Counted from the stretch's first letter, positions 52,035 to 62,820 are shown. The stretch is 64,000 bases of DNA from Thiobacillus sp. (GCA_030680405.1 JAUXVT010000049.1:103879-167878); one strand, 5' to 3'. The notes: generated from the sequence alone by a model not told the origin. A program made the numbers and translations.

Positions 52035-53708
52035 CTACATTTTCTCCGGTGCGGATACGCCGAGCAAGGCCAGGCCGTTCACGATCGCAATGCGGGTGGT
52101 GTCGGCCAGCGCCAGCCGGGCGAGCTTCGTCGTCGCATCATCGACCAGGAATTTTTCGGCGTTGTACCAGGCGTGGAAATCGCCCGCCAGCATTTGTAGG
52201 TAATGCACCAGCAGATGCGGCGCCAGTTCGCGCGCGGCAGTGGCAACGATTTCCGGGTATTCGGCCAGGCGCTGCATCAGTACGAGTTCGTGCGGGGCGA
52301 TCAACGGCGCGAGATCGGCACCATCGAGCGCGTCGGCCATGCCACCCCATTCCTCGAACACCCGGCAAATCCGCGCATGGGCGTACTGCACGTAGTACAC
52401 CGGATTGTCGGTGTTCTTGGCGACCGCGAGATCAACGTCGAAGATGTATTCGGTGTCGGCCTTGCGCGAGAGCAGGAAGAAGCGCACCGCGTCCTTGCTG
52501 GTCCATTCGATGAGGTCGCGCAGGGTGACGTAGCCGCCGGCGCGCTTGGAGATCTTCACTTCCTCGCCGCCGCGCATGACGCGCACCATCGTGTGCAGCA
52601 GGTAGTCCGGATAGCCTTGCGGGATGCCGACGCTCACGGCCTGCAACCCGGCTCGAACCCGGGCAATGGTGCCGTGGTGGTCGGTGCCCTGGATGTTGAT
52701 CGCGCGCTCGTAGCCGCGTTCCCACTTGGCGATGTGGTAGGCGACATCCGGCACGAAATAGGTGTAGGTGCCGTCGGATTTTTTCATCACGCGGTCCTTG
52801 TCGTCGCCATAGTCGGTGGTTCTGAGCCACAGCGCGTTGTCCTGCTCGTAGGTCTTGCCGGCTTCAATAAGCCGCTTGACCGTCGCTTCCACGCGCCCAT
52901 CGGTATACAGGCTCGACTCCAGATAATAGTGGTCGAAGCGCACCGCAAACGCCTTGAGGTCGAGGTCCTGCTCGTGGCGCAGATAGGCCACGGCAAACTG
53001 GCGGATCGAATCGAGATCGTCGACGTCGCCCGACGCGGTGAATTCGCGGTCGTCCGACTTCACGGTTTGCTTCGCCAGGAAATCCGCCGCGATGTCGGCG
53101 ATGTAGTCGCCGTTGTAGGCCGCTTCCGGCCAGTCGGCGTCGCCCGGTTTCAAACCTTTCGCGCGCGCCTGCACGCTGTTGGCGAGCGTGGCGATCTGCA
53201 CCCCGGCATCGTTGTAGTAGAACTCGCGGCACACCTGCCAGCCCTGCGCCGCGTAGAGGTTACATATTGCGTCGCCCAGCGCCGCCTGGCGACCATGCCC
53301 CACGTGCAGCGGGCCGGTCGGATTGGCGGAGACGAACTCGACCAGCACCTTGTGCCCGGTGCCGGCATCGCCGCGGCCGAATTGCGCCCCGGCCGAACGG
53401 ATCTGCGGCACGATGCCGTGCCAAGCGGCGGGCGCAAGGTGGAAGTTGATGAAGCCCGCGCCGGCAATTTCGGCCCTGGCAATCAGCTTTGATGCCGGCA
53501 GCTCGGTGAGGATCAGCTGCGCCAGTTCGCGCGGATTGCGCTTCAGCGGCCGCGCCAGCTGCATCGCGGCGTTGCTGGAAAAATCGCCGTGGGCGGGGTT
53601 TTTCGGGCGCTCGATTTCGAGACTCACCGGGGCGTCGGGCGCCACCGTTTCGAGGGCGATGCCGATCAGCAGGGCAATCTGTTCTTTGAGCGGATGGGTG
53701 TTGGACAT
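52035..53708 (-). CDS. argS: Arginyl-tRNA synthetase
   Basis: This is a class I synthetase charging tRNA-Arg. The 557 residues have the N-terminal Add1 tRNA-recognition domain, the HIGH-type motif in [20 protein letters not shown], the KMSKS-equivalent region [19 protein letters not shown], and the C-terminal anticodon-binding DALR domain ([26 protein letters not shown]). ATG 53708 is preceded by a short AT-rich spacer from priA. It begins the argS-SPOR-dsbA-SDR leftward cluster. Confidence 0.97.
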   Translation of the reverse strand: MSNTHPLKEQIALLIGIALETVAPDAPVSLEIERPKNPAHGDFSSNAAMQLARPLKRNPRELAQLILTELPASKLIARAEIAGAGFINFHLAPAAWHGIVPQIRSAGAQFGRGDAGTGHKVLVEFVSANPTGPLHVGHGRQAALGDAICNLYAAQGWQVCREFYYNDAGVQIATLANSVQARAKGLKPGDADWPEAAYNGDYIADIAADFLAKQTVKSDDREFTASGDVDDLDSIRQFAVAYLRHEQDLDLKAFAVRFDHYYLESSLYTDGRVEATVKRLIEAGKTYEQDNALWLRTTDYGDDKDRVMKKSDGTYTYFVPDVAYHIAKWERGYERAINIQGTDHHGTIARVRAGLQAVSVGIPQGYPDYLLHTMVRVMRGGEEVKISKRAGGYVTLRDLIEWTSKDAVRFFLLSRKADTEYIFDVDLAVAKNTDNPVYYVQYAHARICRVFEEWGGMADALDGADLAPLIAPHELVLMQRLAEYPEIVATAARELAPHLLVHYLQMLAGDFHAWYNAEKFLVDDATTKLARLALADTTRIAIVNGLALLGVSAPEKM

Positions 53709-53795
53709 GGTTACAAAGAGGATGAGGTAACGCGCGCACCCTCAGCGTTCGAAATAAATAGGTAGCCCGCGATTATAAGCGCCGCGCGCAAGGCC

Positions 53796-55955
<2,160 letters not shown>

Positions 55956-56294
55956 AAGTTAGCGGTGAATCTTGATTGGGTGTCGGGAAAGGTTCACTAA
56001 ACAGCTGTTGAGAAAGGCTTATTTGGCTTTGTCCACGCAAGCTGTGGATAATTGTGTGGGTGGTTTGTGTTGACGGCCCTCAACCGCCCGTATTCAGGCG
56101 GGCAGGCATGACAGACTAAAAAGCAGGCAAACCAGCAAGCTGATATTTTTCAAGAGCTTATAAACATGGTCCGGCTGTCAAGGGATTGACACAAAAAAAG
56201 TTCTCTTGCGCTAAAAGTGTGCATAAGTTGATGCTTCTATTCCCGTAAAGACGGCCTTTAGCGCTCTTTATGGGTGCGCAAGGCCTTGTTTCTT
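55956..56294. other. Non-coding spacer with a DnaA box
   Basis: This is 339 bp without a credible gene. It holds TGTGGATAA (56043-56051, a perfect DnaA box on the minus strand), a CCGCC/GGCGG hairpin around 56087-56103, and TTGACA at about 56186, with no convincing -10 at standard distance. It contains the priA promoter region and the end of the Tim44-like gene. Confidence 0.5.
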
Positions 56295-57128
56295 CTAGTG
56301 TTGTTGTTGCTGAATGCCTGCAATCGCCCAGCCGCCCTGGCCGCTGGCCGGTTTGGTGAGGTGCCAGACCTCGTCGAGCGGCATGACGTCCTGATCGACG
56401 GCTTCGCGCACCAGGCCGGTGAAGCGCACGCTAACGATGTGGCGGTTGCCCTCATCGACCGCTTCCAGCACCTCGGCGTTGAGCGTCGTCACGTCGGTCG
56501 TCTGGGCGGCGTCGCCGCGCTCGGCCAGTTGCATGGACAGTTCGGCAAACACCTCGGGCGAGGTGAAGGCGCGCAGGTCGTCCAGGTTGCCGGCGTCAAA
56601 GGCAGCCTGCAGGCGGATGAAATTGAGCTTGGCCTCACGCGCGAAGGCGTCGGCGTCAAATCCGGGCGGGAAGGCGCGGGCGCTGCTGCCCAGTGCGGCG
56701 GGCGTCTGCTCAAACGCGACAGGTGCGCCAGGATTCATTCCGGTGGGCGGCATGCCGGCGTACTGCATCGTCGGCGCATTGCGGCGCATGAAGAAGCGGA
56801 ACAGCATGAAAGCGGCCATCGCCAGCAGCGCCAGCATCAGGAAATTCCCCATTTCCTCGCCCAGCCCGAGGTGCGAGAACAGCGCGGCCAGGCCTAAACC
56901 GGCGGCCAGGCCGGCAATCGGACCCATCCAGGAGTTTTTCTTCGGGGCGGCGGCCGGCGCGGTGCCGGGTTGCTGGCGCTGCGGAGTCGGCGCAGCAGCC
57001 TGCTTGGCCGGCGCGCTGCGCTGCATGCCGAAGGATTTGCTGCCTCCCATGCGCCTGGCTTCGGCATCGTGCATGACGAAACCGAAGCTGATGAAAAGGG
57101 CAAACAGGCTGATCAAGATACGTTTCAT
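56295..57128 (-). CDS. Tim44-like domain protein
   Basis: This is a 277-residue exported protein. The signal peptide (MKRILISLFALFISFGFVMHDAEA) is followed by a Gly/Ser/Gln-rich segment, two membrane segments (about 68-86, WMGPIAGLAAGLGLAALFSHL, and about 92-112) and a C-terminal Tim44-like alpha+beta domain (about 155-277: DADAFAREAKLNFIRLQAAFDAGNLDDLRAFTSPEVF, VRFTGLVREAV, PLDEVWHLTKP). The domain binds membranes or proteins in mitochondrial Tim44; its bacterial role is unknown. It lies 46 bp downstream of hemE on the same strand. Confidence 0.9.
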   Translation of the reverse strand: MKRILISLFALFISFGFVMHDAEARRMGGSKSFGMQRSAPAKQAAAPTPQRQQPGTAPAAAPKKNSWMGPIAGLAAGLGLAALFSHLGLGEEMGNFLMLALLAMAAFMLFRFFMRRNAPTMQYAGMPPTGMNPGAPVAFEQTPAALGSSARAFPPGFDADAFAREAKLNFIRLQAAFDAGNLDDLRAFTSPEVFAELSMQLAERGDAAQTTDVTTLNAEVLEAVDEGNRHIVSVRFTGLVREAVDQDVMPLDEVWHLTKPASGQGGWAIAGIQQQQH

Positions 57129-57174
57129 GGTGAATCCAGGTTAATGAAGCAAAAACTAAGATCGCTCAGGCGCG

Positions 57175-58254
57175 CTATGCGGAACGGTGCGCGGCGCGCA
57201 CGGCGCGGCTCTGGCTGTGCACCGCCTCGACCAGCACGCTGACGTTGTCCGGGTTGGTGAACTGCGAAATGCCGTGGCCGAGGTTGAACACGTGGCCGGG
57301 GTGATTACCGTAACTCTCGATGACGCGCGCTACTTCGGCGCTAATGATGTCCGGGGTGCCGTGCAGGGCGCAGGGGTCGAGGTTGCCCTGCAGCGCCACC
57401 TGGTCGCCCACCCGGCGGCGCGCCTCGCCGATATCAAGCGTCCAGTCCAGTCCCACGGCGTCGGCGCCGATCCCGGCCATCGCTTCCAGCCAGTTGCCAC
57501 CGCCCTTGGTGAAGATGATGCTCGGCACGCGGCGGCCTTCGCGTTCCTTGATCAGGCCGGCGACGATGCGCTCCATGTAGGCGAGCGAGAATTCCTTGTA
57601 CGTGTGCGGGGTGAGGTTGCCGCCCCAGGTATCGAAAATCATCACCGCCTGTGCGCCGGCTTCGATCTGCGCATTGAGGTAATCGGTCACCGCCCGGGTG
57701 TTCACTTCCAGAATGCGATGCAGCAGGTCGGGGCGGCTGTACAGCATGGTCTTGATATGGCGGTAATCGTCCGAGCCGCCGCCTTCGACCATGTAGCACG
57801 CCAGCGTGTAGGGGCTGCCGGCAAAGCCGATCAGCGGCACCGAGCCGTCCAGCGCGCGGCGGATCGAGCGCACCGCGTCCATCACGTAGCCGAGCTTGTC
57901 GGCCGGATCGGGCGCAGAGAGGTCGCGGATTTCCCATTCGTCGCGCAGCGGGCGCTCGAAACGCGGGCCTTCGCCCGGCGCGAAATACAGCCCCAGCCCC
58001 ATCGCGTCGGGCACGGTGAGGATGTCGGAAAACAGGATCGCGGCGTCGAGCGGATAGCGCGCCAGCGGCTGCAGCGTCACTTCGGTCGCCAGATCGGGGG
58101 TCTTGCACAGGGTCAGAAAATCGCCGGCGCGGGCGCGGGTGGCGTTGTATTCCGGCAGGTAGCGGCCGGCTTGGCGCATCAGCCAGAGGGGGGTGTATTC
58201 AGTGGGCAAGCGCAGCAGCGCGCGCAGGAAGGTATCGTTCTTGAGAGCGGACAT
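57175..58254 (-). CDS. hemE: Uroporphyrinogen decarboxylase
   Basis: HemE decarboxylates uroporphyrinogen III to coproporphyrinogen III in haem synthesis. The 359 residues begin [34 protein letters not shown], with the conserved substrate-binding Arg pair. They continue with [65 protein letters not shown] and [20 protein letters not shown]. Full length for the family. Confidence 0.97.
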   Translation of the reverse strand: MSALKNDTFLRALLRLPTEYTPLWLMRQAGRYLPEYNATRARAGDFLTLCKTPDLATEVTLQPLARYPLDAAILFSDILTVPDAMGLGLYFAPGEGPRFERPLRDEWEIRDLSAPDPADKLGYVMDAVRSIRRALDGSVPLIGFAGSPYTLACYMVEGGGSDDYRHIKTMLYSRPDLLHRILEVNTRAVTDYLNAQIEAGAQAVMIFDTWGGNLTPHTYKEFSLAYMERIVAGLIKEREGRRVPSIIFTKGGGNWLEAMAGIGADAVGLDWTLDIGEARRRVGDQVALQGNLDPCALHGTPDIISAEVARVIESYGNHPGHVFNLGHGISQFTNPDNVSVLVEAVHSQSRAVRAAHRSA

Positions 58255-58323
58255 GAAGCAGGCCAGGACGCAAAGCCGGCATTCTAACAGGCTTGGCGTC
58301 GCTGGCCATGAGGTGCAAGGGGA

Positions 58324-58883
58324 TCAGCTGCGGCGAAAAGTCCATTCGCCACGCCCGGACGGACAGGCCAGCACATCGTGCGGCGTGCGGCCATCGATCG
58401 CCATCGTGGCATAGCGGCAACCATCGCGCGCATCGCCGCGCGGGATGAAGTGATAGGCGTGGCTATCGTGGCGCCATTCCACCGGCACGCCGGGGCGGCC
58501 GAATTCCAGCGCGTGGCCCATGCAGGCGCGGTCGCGGTCGTCCATGCTGTCGCCGATGGCGTGTCCCAGCACCGCACCGAGCACGCGCCGACCACCATGC
58601 CGACCACGCGATCCTCGCGGTTGGCGGCCTGGCCGCCGATGACCGCACCGCCAATGACCGTGCCGATCTCGTCGCGGTTGCAGCGGCCGGCCGAAATGCC
58701 GTAATCGCGGACATACACCATCCCGCTTTCGCCCTCGTAGTGCCTGGCTTTCGGGTAATGCTTGCGGTCATCGTCGTGATGCTTCTTTTACTAGCCGTGC
58801 GCGGACGCGTGGTCGGGCGGGTCGGCGAATACCGGGCCGGTGCCCACCAGGGCGGCCAGGGCGAGAGTGACGGGAAGCTTCAT
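58324..58883 (-). pseudogene. Glycine-zipper (17 kDa antigen-like) envelope protein, disrupted
   Basis: From ATG 58883 (ribosome-binding site GGAG eight bases upstream) a signal peptide MKLPVTLALAALVGTGPVFA and ten mature residues are followed by two consecutive in-frame stops (TAG TAA, 58793-58788). The same frame then resumes as KKHHDDDRKHYPKARHYEG and RCNRDEIGTVIGGAVIGGQAANRED. Near 58585 it shifts into the frame encoding VLGAVLGHAIGDSMDDRDRACMGHALEF, which ends at 58324. The Gly-zipper repeats are typical of Rick_17kDa_Anti/glycine-zipper 2TM outer-membrane lipoprotein-like proteins. Two independent lesions make this a pseudogene. Confidence 0.85.
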
Positions 58884-58973
58884 TGCATGCTCCTTGTTTA
58901 TCGTGATTGAGGCTAAGCGACAAAACGCAGTCCAACTGGAGCGGCAGGCGCGCCGTCCGCGCACCGTGCCGGC

Positions 58974-59399
58974 TTAGTTGAACCGGCGATTGGGATCGTA
59001 AGCATTGCGCGCCTGGCGGTCATCCTGCTTTTCCACCTTGATGTTGTGGCTGGCGATGTCCAGCGCATGATCGAGGCGCTTGAATTCGCGTGCGTCAATC
59101 ACGCCATCTGCGCTGAAATAGCGTTCCATAGCGCGAATTTCGCGTTGTTCGTGCATCAACTCGCGGAATTCGGCGCGGCGCAGACTGCCTTCACGCTTCC
59201 CGGCCTGGATACGTTCCATCTGCCGATCCTGGCGTGCATTGATCTGCTGGCTGAACATCTGGCTTTGCTGGTAGGCGTGGCCGCTCTGGCCATGACCGTA
59301 GCCGCCGCGATCCCAGTCGGCCTGTGCGCCGGTGGCCATCAGGCCCAAGGCGCCCAGTGTCAGAACGCCGAGGGTTTTTTTAATCAGATTGCTTTTCAT
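58974..59399 (-). CDS. Small periplasmic protein with an EF-hand-like C-terminus
   Basis: The real start is ATG 59399 (AGGAG upstream), giving 141 residues; the track ORF extends 54 codons too far. The signal peptide is MKSNLIKKTLGVLTLGALGLMATGAQA. The mature protein starts with a Gly/His/Tyr-rich stretch, then a charged helical segment rich in Arg, Glu and Gln (QMERIQAGKREGSLRRAEFRELMHEQREIRAME), and a single EF-hand-like loop FSADGVIDAREFKRLDHALD. Its layout recalls small periplasmic stress proteins (Spy/CpxP-like), but I do not see their LTxxQ motif. A CpxR-like GTAAC box lies about 100 bp upstream. Confidence 0.8.
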   Translation of the reverse strand: MKSNLIKKTLGVLTLGALGLMATGAQADWDRGGYGHGQSGHAYQQSQMFSQQINARQDRQMERIQAGKREGSLRRAEFRELMHEQREIRAMERYFSADGVIDAREFKRLDHALDIASHNIKVEKQDDRQARNAYDPNRRFN

Positions 59400-59498
59400 G
59401 GTGTCGCTCCTATTCAGTTGAGAGGTGTCGCTGGGGTTGGGTTGCTCAGCGGACAACTGCACTGTAGGGGGGCTGTGTAAGCGGCATGTTTGGGGCAG

Positions 59499-59523
59499 GT
59501 AACGAGGTGTAACGTTATGTAAC
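59499..59523 (+). promoter_or_regulatory. Triple GTAAC direct repeat (CpxR/OmpR-type operator candidate)
   Basis: GTAAC occurs three times with exact 10-bp spacing (59499, 59509, 59519). This pattern is the hallmark of OmpR/PhoB-family operators and close to the CpxR box GTAAA-N5-GTAAA. It lies in the divergent spacer between the small periplasmic protein and the fadL-like gene. Confidence 0.55.
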
Positions 59524-59674
59524 CGTGACCAGGCGGTCAGATCGTGCGGCAATGGCAACACGGGTATGGTGGCGGTTCACAAGGCAGGAAGTTAAGTTTA
59601 AGGAGCGCTGTGCGTTAGTAGGTTAGAATTTTCGGTTTTTCTAAACCAATAACCCGCATCCTCAGGAGACCCTG

Positions 59675-60838
59675 ATGCAACTGAATAAACTCGCGGCCAC
59701 GCTTGCCGCGGTGGGATTGGCTGTGCCCAGCTTGGCCATGGCCACCAACGGCATGATCATGGAGGGCTACGGCCCCATTGCCGCGGGCATGGGCGGCGCG
59801 TCCATGGCCTATGACAACGGCAGTGCCGCGCTGGCGAACAACCCGGCCACGCTGGGCCTGATGGCGGACGGCAGCCGGCTGGACGTGATGCTCGGCTTTG
59901 TCGGTCCGGACGTGACGACCCCCATGGGCACCTCCAGGGCCGATGCCTTCTACATGCCGGCCATCGGCTACGTGAAAAAGCAGGGCAAGCTGGCGTACGG
60001 TGCAGGCATCTACGGCCAGGGCGGCATGGGCACCGAGTACGCCAATGGCGACATGGCGCAGGTGAGCGTGGGCCGGGTGATCTTCCCGCTGGCCTATGCT
60101 GTCACCGAACGCTTCAACGTCGGCGGCAGCGTCGATATCGTGTGGGCGGGCATGGATCTGGTCGCCGATCTCAACGCGGATGGAACCAAAGATATCAATT
60201 TCAAGGACGACAGCGATTTCAGCGGCGCAGCCAAGGGCTACAGTGTGGCGGCCAAGCTTGGCTTCACTTACAAGCTCAACGATGTGCTCACCGTCGGCGG
60301 CGTGTATCAGACTGCAAGCAACCTGCCTGACCTGAAGGACGGCGCCTACAAGGTGGAAGGCTTCGACATGCCTCCCACCCTCGCGCTGGGCTTGGCCTGG
60401 CAGGCGAGCGAGCGGCTGATGGTCGCAGCCGACCTCAAGGACGCGATGTGGGGCAGCAGCATGAATACCGTGGACATTTACCGGGATGGCACTGTCGTCG
60501 CTCCGTTCCAACAGGACTGGGACGACCAGATCGTGCTGGCGCTGGGCCTGGCCTACAAGTTCAACGACGCCTTTACCGGCCGCATCGGCTATAACCACGG
60601 CACGAACCCGATCCCGGATCAAGTCGTCAACTACCTGTGGCCGGCGATCATGGAAAATCACTACACGGCAGGCTTCGGCTATGCCTTCAACAAACAGTCC
60701 GAGCTCAATTTTGCGCTGAGCGTGGTGCCGCAAGTATCGGTGACGGGGACGGGTTCCACGCCTCCTAACGGTAACGGCGGGATGACCATCGAACACAGCC
60801 AGGTGAACTGGCAGCTGATGTACAGCTACACGTTCTGA
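59675..60838 (+). CDS. FadL/OmpP1-family outer-membrane protein
   Basis: This is a 387-residue beta-barrel porin of the FadL/TodX family, usually importing hydrophobic compounds. The signal peptide (MQLNKLAATLAAVGLAVPSLAMA) is followed by the N-terminal hatch region TNGMIMEGYGPIAAGMGGASMAYDNGSAALANNPATLGL, which carries the FadL hallmark NPA. Amphipathic strands follow, ending YSYTF with the terminal Phe needed for barrel assembly. It is somewhat shorter than E. coli FadL. ATG 59675 has AGGAGA upstream. The substrate cannot be told. Confidence 0.9.
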   Translation: MQLNKLAATLAAVGLAVPSLAMATNGMIMEGYGPIAAGMGGASMAYDNGSAALANNPATLGLMADGSRLDVMLGFVGPDVTTPMGTSRADAFYMPAIGYVKKQGKLAYGAGIYGQGGMGTEYANGDMAQVSVGRVIFPLAYAVTERFNVGGSVDIVWAGMDLVADLNADGTKDINFKDDSDFSGAAKGYSVAAKLGFTYKLNDVLTVGGVYQTASNLPDLKDGAYKVEGFDMPPTLALGLAWQASERLMVAADLKDAMWGSSMNTVDIYRDGTVVAPFQQDWDDQIVLALGLAYKFNDAFTGRIGYNHGTNPIPDQVVNYLWPAIMENHYTAGFGYAFNKQSELNFALSVVPQVSVTGTGSTPPNGNGGMTIEHSQVNWQLMYSYTF

Positions 60839-60858
60839 TAGGCCGATCGCTCGCAACC

Positions 60859-60880
60859 GGCCGGGATTCCGGCCTTTTTT
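60859..60880 (+). terminator. Intrinsic terminator after the fadL-like gene
   Basis: GGCCGG-GATT-CCGGCC followed by TTTTTT, 20 bp after the stop. Confidence 0.9.
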
Positions 60881-60919
60881 GCTGGAGCGGCTTCACCCGC
60901 TTCGCCTGGAGACGGCTGA

Positions 60920-61276
60920 TTACGGCTTCTGTATGTCTTCGCCGGCCTGCTCGCACGCTTCGTCCAGCGTGCGCCCGGCTTCCTCCGCTGGACCCGGATT
61001 GGCCGTGATATCGCCATTATTCAGCGGGCGCGCTTGTTCTTTCATTTCCTTGACGGCCTAATCGACCTGCTCACCCGCCTGTTCGGCCGGGCCCTTGTTG
61101 TCGCAACCGTTCAGGATCAGCAGGCTGGTCAGCAGCGCCAGCACATCGTATGAGGCATGCCACGAGTGGGTGCGTTTCGACTTTGCCGGGATGGCAGGCT
61201 GCATCACGGCTCCAGCCCCGCTCCATTCATACAGTCGCATGTGTTCGTCGTTGAGATGTTGGGTGGTCTTGTACAT
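60920..61276 (-). pseudogene. Small lipoprotein gene interrupted by an amber codon
   Basis: ATG 61276 (AGGAG upstream) opens a frame that reaches a lipoprotein-like segment LLTSLLILNGCDNKGPAEQAGEQVD (lipobox LNGC) and then a TAG at 61058-61060. The same frame continues for 45 codons, AVKEMKEQARPLNNGD and GPAEEAGRTLDEACEQAGEDIQ, to TAA at 60920. The GPAE-AG motif recurs on both sides of the stop, showing that they belong together; CAG to TAG is the simplest lesion. The N-terminal 45 residues before the lipobox are unusually long, so the true start may be internal. Confidence 0.7.
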
Positions 61277-61356
61277 GTTTATTCTCCTCTGGTTTTGTTG
61301 GTCAGGCCTGCCGGCTGCAGCGAACCGCGCGCCGGCCTTGAACCCATGGTCAGCGA

Positions 61357-61839
61357 TCAACGCTTGACCTGGAGGTCGTTGCTGATTCCCTTCACACCCT
61401 CGACGCTGCGCGCGATGGCTTCTGCCTGGGCAATCTGCGCCGGGCTGTTGACCCAGCCGGCCAGCTGGACCGTGCCCTTGTGGGTTTCCACGTTCACGCT
61501 CAGCCCTTTCACGCCTTCGTCTTTCAGCAGCAGCGCTTTCACCTTGGCGGTAATCCACGCGTCGTCGACGTATTTGCCGGCCTTGACGCGTTCGTTGTTG
61601 GCGATGGCCTTGACGTATTCGTCGCTGTTCAGACGGTTGTCGCGGTTGGCGTCGCCTTCACGGAAGGCCTGTTCCTGGCCGCCCTGAGCCTTGAATTCCT
61701 CGAGGCTGATCTTGCCGTCGCCGTTGCTGTCGTAGGTCTTGAAACCCGGCATTGCCGAAGTGGCCAAGGCAGACGCAGAGGCGGCGCTCAGCACGCCGGC
61801 AAGAGCCAGTTTCAGAAAGCTATGGTTTAGGTGCTTCAT
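61357..61839 (-). CDS. Exported EF-hand/BON domain fusion protein
   Basis: ATG 61839 (AGGAG upstream) gives 160 residues. The signal peptide (MKHLNHSFLKLALAGVLSAASASALA) is followed by two EF-hand loops (YDSNGDGKISLEEF, DANRDNRLNSDEY), the first canonical for calcium, the second with weaker ligands. A BON domain follows (about 85-160: DAWITAKVKALLLKDEGVKGLSVNVETHKGTVQLAGWV), found in OsmY-like periplasmic stress proteins that bind phospholipid membranes. The EF-hand half is closely related to the neighbouring 100-residue gene. The two are 44 bp apart and probably one operon, downstream of a sigma-54 promoter at 62250. Confidence 0.88.
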   Translation of the reverse strand: MKHLNHSFLKLALAGVLSAASASALATSAMPGFKTYDSNGDGKISLEEFKAQGGQEQAFREGDANRDNRLNSDEYVKAIANNERVKAGKYVDDAWITAKVKALLLKDEGVKGLSVNVETHKGTVQLAGWVNSPAQIAQAEAIARSVEGVKGISNDLQVKR

Positions 61840-61883
61840 GTTGATCTCCTGATCATGATTCAACAAAATGAATGCTCAAGCAG

Positions 61884-62186
61884 TCAGTAGCGGTTGGTGC
61901 CGGGCTTGTCCTTCTTGAGGAATTCATCGCTGCTCAGGCTCTTGTCCTGGTTGACGTCGCCTTCACGGAAGGCCTGTTCCTGGCCGCCCTGAGGCTTGAA
62001 TTCCTCGATGCTGATCTTGCCGTCCCCATTGCTGTCGTAGGTTTTTAAGCTGGGTGCGCCCGAGGGGGTGGCGGGTGCTCCACGGGTGGCGCCGGGCATG
62101 GACTGGGCGGCCAGGGCAGACGCAGAGGCGGCGCTCAGCAGGCCGGCAAGCGTGAGGGTCAGAAAGCGAGAATTAATGGATTTCAT
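61884..62186 (-). CDS. Small exported EF-hand protein
   Basis: This is a 100-residue exported calcium-binding-type protein. The signal peptide (MKSINSRFLTLTLAGLLSAASASALA) leads into a short Pro/Ala/Gly stretch, then two EF-hand loops, YDSNGDGKISIEEF and DVNQDKSLSSDEF, separated by GGQEQAFRE. The loop region is almost the same as in the downstream EF-hand/BON protein, indicating tandem duplication. A -24/-12 promoter lies 68 bp upstream of ATG 62186, and two GlrR-type operators lie further upstream. Confidence 0.88.
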   Translation of the reverse strand: MKSINSRFLTLTLAGLLSAASASALAAQSMPGATRGAPATPSGAPSLKTYDSNGDGKISIEEFKPQGGQEQAFREGDVNQDKSLSSDEFLKKDKPGTNRY

Positions 62187-62241
62187 GTCTATCTCCTGTC
62201 GTGAGTTGAATTCGAATGCAGATGCACTCAGGCTGGCTGTA

Positions 62242-62257
62242 GCGACGACCGTGCCAG
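62242..62257 (-). promoter_or_regulatory. Sigma-54 promoter of the EF-hand/BON operon
   Basis: On the minus strand CTGGCACG-GTCG-TCGCT matches the -24/-12 consensus YTGGCACG-N4-TTGCW at 12 of 13 positions, with the essential GG-N10-GC spacing. The -24 GG is 68 bp before ATG 62186. Confidence 0.75.
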
Positions 62258-62283
62258 ATCTGTTTTTATTAAAAAAAACAGAT
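62258..62283. repeat. AT-rich hairpin upstream of the sigma-54 promoter
   Basis: ATCTGTTTTT (62258-62267) and AAAAACAGAT (62274-62283) form a perfect stem immediately upstream of the -24 element. It could be an IHF/curvature region or a terminator. Confidence 0.6.
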
Positions 62284-62341
62284 AGATAGGTGATTTGTAA
62301 GGAGCGGGTTGCCTGGTTGCATCAGCCTGTGCGGGCGGATA

Positions 62342-62421
62342 TGTCGCCTGCCGGCGACGGATACAGCTGAAGTTTTCAAGCTTTTGTTTTTATTGGATTG
62401 TTTTGTCCGCTATCGGCGACG
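62342..62421. promoter_or_regulatory. Two GlrR-type operators upstream of the EF-hand operon
   Basis: TGTC-N10-GACG occurs twice, at 62342-62359 and 62404-62421, each one base from the TGTC-N10-GACA motif described for GlrR. They lie about 95 and 155 bp upstream of the -24 element, a normal position for sigma-54 enhancers. Confidence 0.6.
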
Positions 62422-62451
62422 TGCCGGCAAGCCCTTGGCAATAGGCAATAA

Positions 62452-62471
62452 AAAAGGGAGGCAAGCCCCCC
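62452..62471 (-). terminator. Intrinsic terminator of the DUF1328 gene
   Basis: On the minus strand AAGGGGGG-CTTG-CCTCCCTT (one G-U pair) is followed by TTTT, 20 bp after the DUF1328 stop. Together with the operators and hairpin, this accounts for most of the 305-bp gap 62187-62491. Confidence 0.8.
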
Positions 62472-62491
62472 TTCCTGTGCGACAACGGGTT

Positions 62492-62659
62492 TCAAACAGT
62501 TGGCGGGCGACGCCCGGTGACCAGCAATAACAGAAACACCACCAGACCGACGACAAACAGCACTTTGGCGATCCCGGCGGTGGTGCCGGCCAAGCCGGCA
62601 AAGCCGAAAATCCCGGCAATGATGGCGACGATCAGAAACGCAATGGCCCATCCGAACAT
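62492..62659 (-). CDS. DUF1328 (YtjA-like) small membrane protein
   Basis: This 55-residue protein is too short for the ORF track. ATG 62659 with AGGAG eight bases upstream opens [32 protein letters not shown], followed by a second helix ([17 protein letters not shown]) and RRPPTV. Two membrane helices and the [14 protein letters not shown] signature identify the DUF1328/YtjA family, often linked to envelope or osmotic stress. It has its own sigma-54 promoter (62720) and terminator, so it is a one-gene unit between glrR and the EF-hand operon. Confidence 0.93.
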   Translation of the reverse strand: MFGWAIAFLIVAIIAGIFGFAGLAGTTAGIAKVLFVVGLVVFLLLLVTGRRPPTV

Positions 62660-62711
62660 GGTGTTCTCCTCTGAGAATTGATAACGCGCCAGGGGGCGAT
62701 ACCTCTCTATT

Positions 62712-62727
62712 GCAGAGTGTGTGCCAA
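62712..62727 (-). promoter_or_regulatory. Sigma-54 promoter of the DUF1328 gene
   Basis: On the minus strand TTGGCACA-CACT-CTGCA matches YTGGCACG-N4-TTGCW at 11 of 13 positions with correct GG-N10-GC spacing. The -24 GG is 65 bp before ATG 62659. Confidence 0.75.
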
Positions 62728-62801
62728 ATCAATAATTTGCTTTTGAATCATATTATTGGATTGCGGGGCTGGAGGCGGGCGCGTGTCCGTGCAGGCGCGG
62801 G

Positions 62802-62819
62802 TGTCGTCGGTGCCAGACA
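62802..62819. promoter_or_regulatory. GlrR-type operator upstream of the DUF1328 gene
   Basis: TGTC-N10-GACA is an exact match to the motif described for enterobacterial GlrR, extended to GTGTC/GACAC. It lies about 85 bp upstream of the -24 element and directly after the glrR stop codon. Confidence 0.65.
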
Positions 62820-62820
62820 C

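Noticed and set aside
56043-56051. DnaA box as evidence of a second origin near priA
   Set aside because: A single box without clustering or AT-rich element. It may reflect chance or local DnaA regulation.
62309-62530. 73-codon plus-strand ORF over the GlrR-type operators
   Set aside because: It overlaps a terminator and the DUF1328 gene antisense. No homology features.
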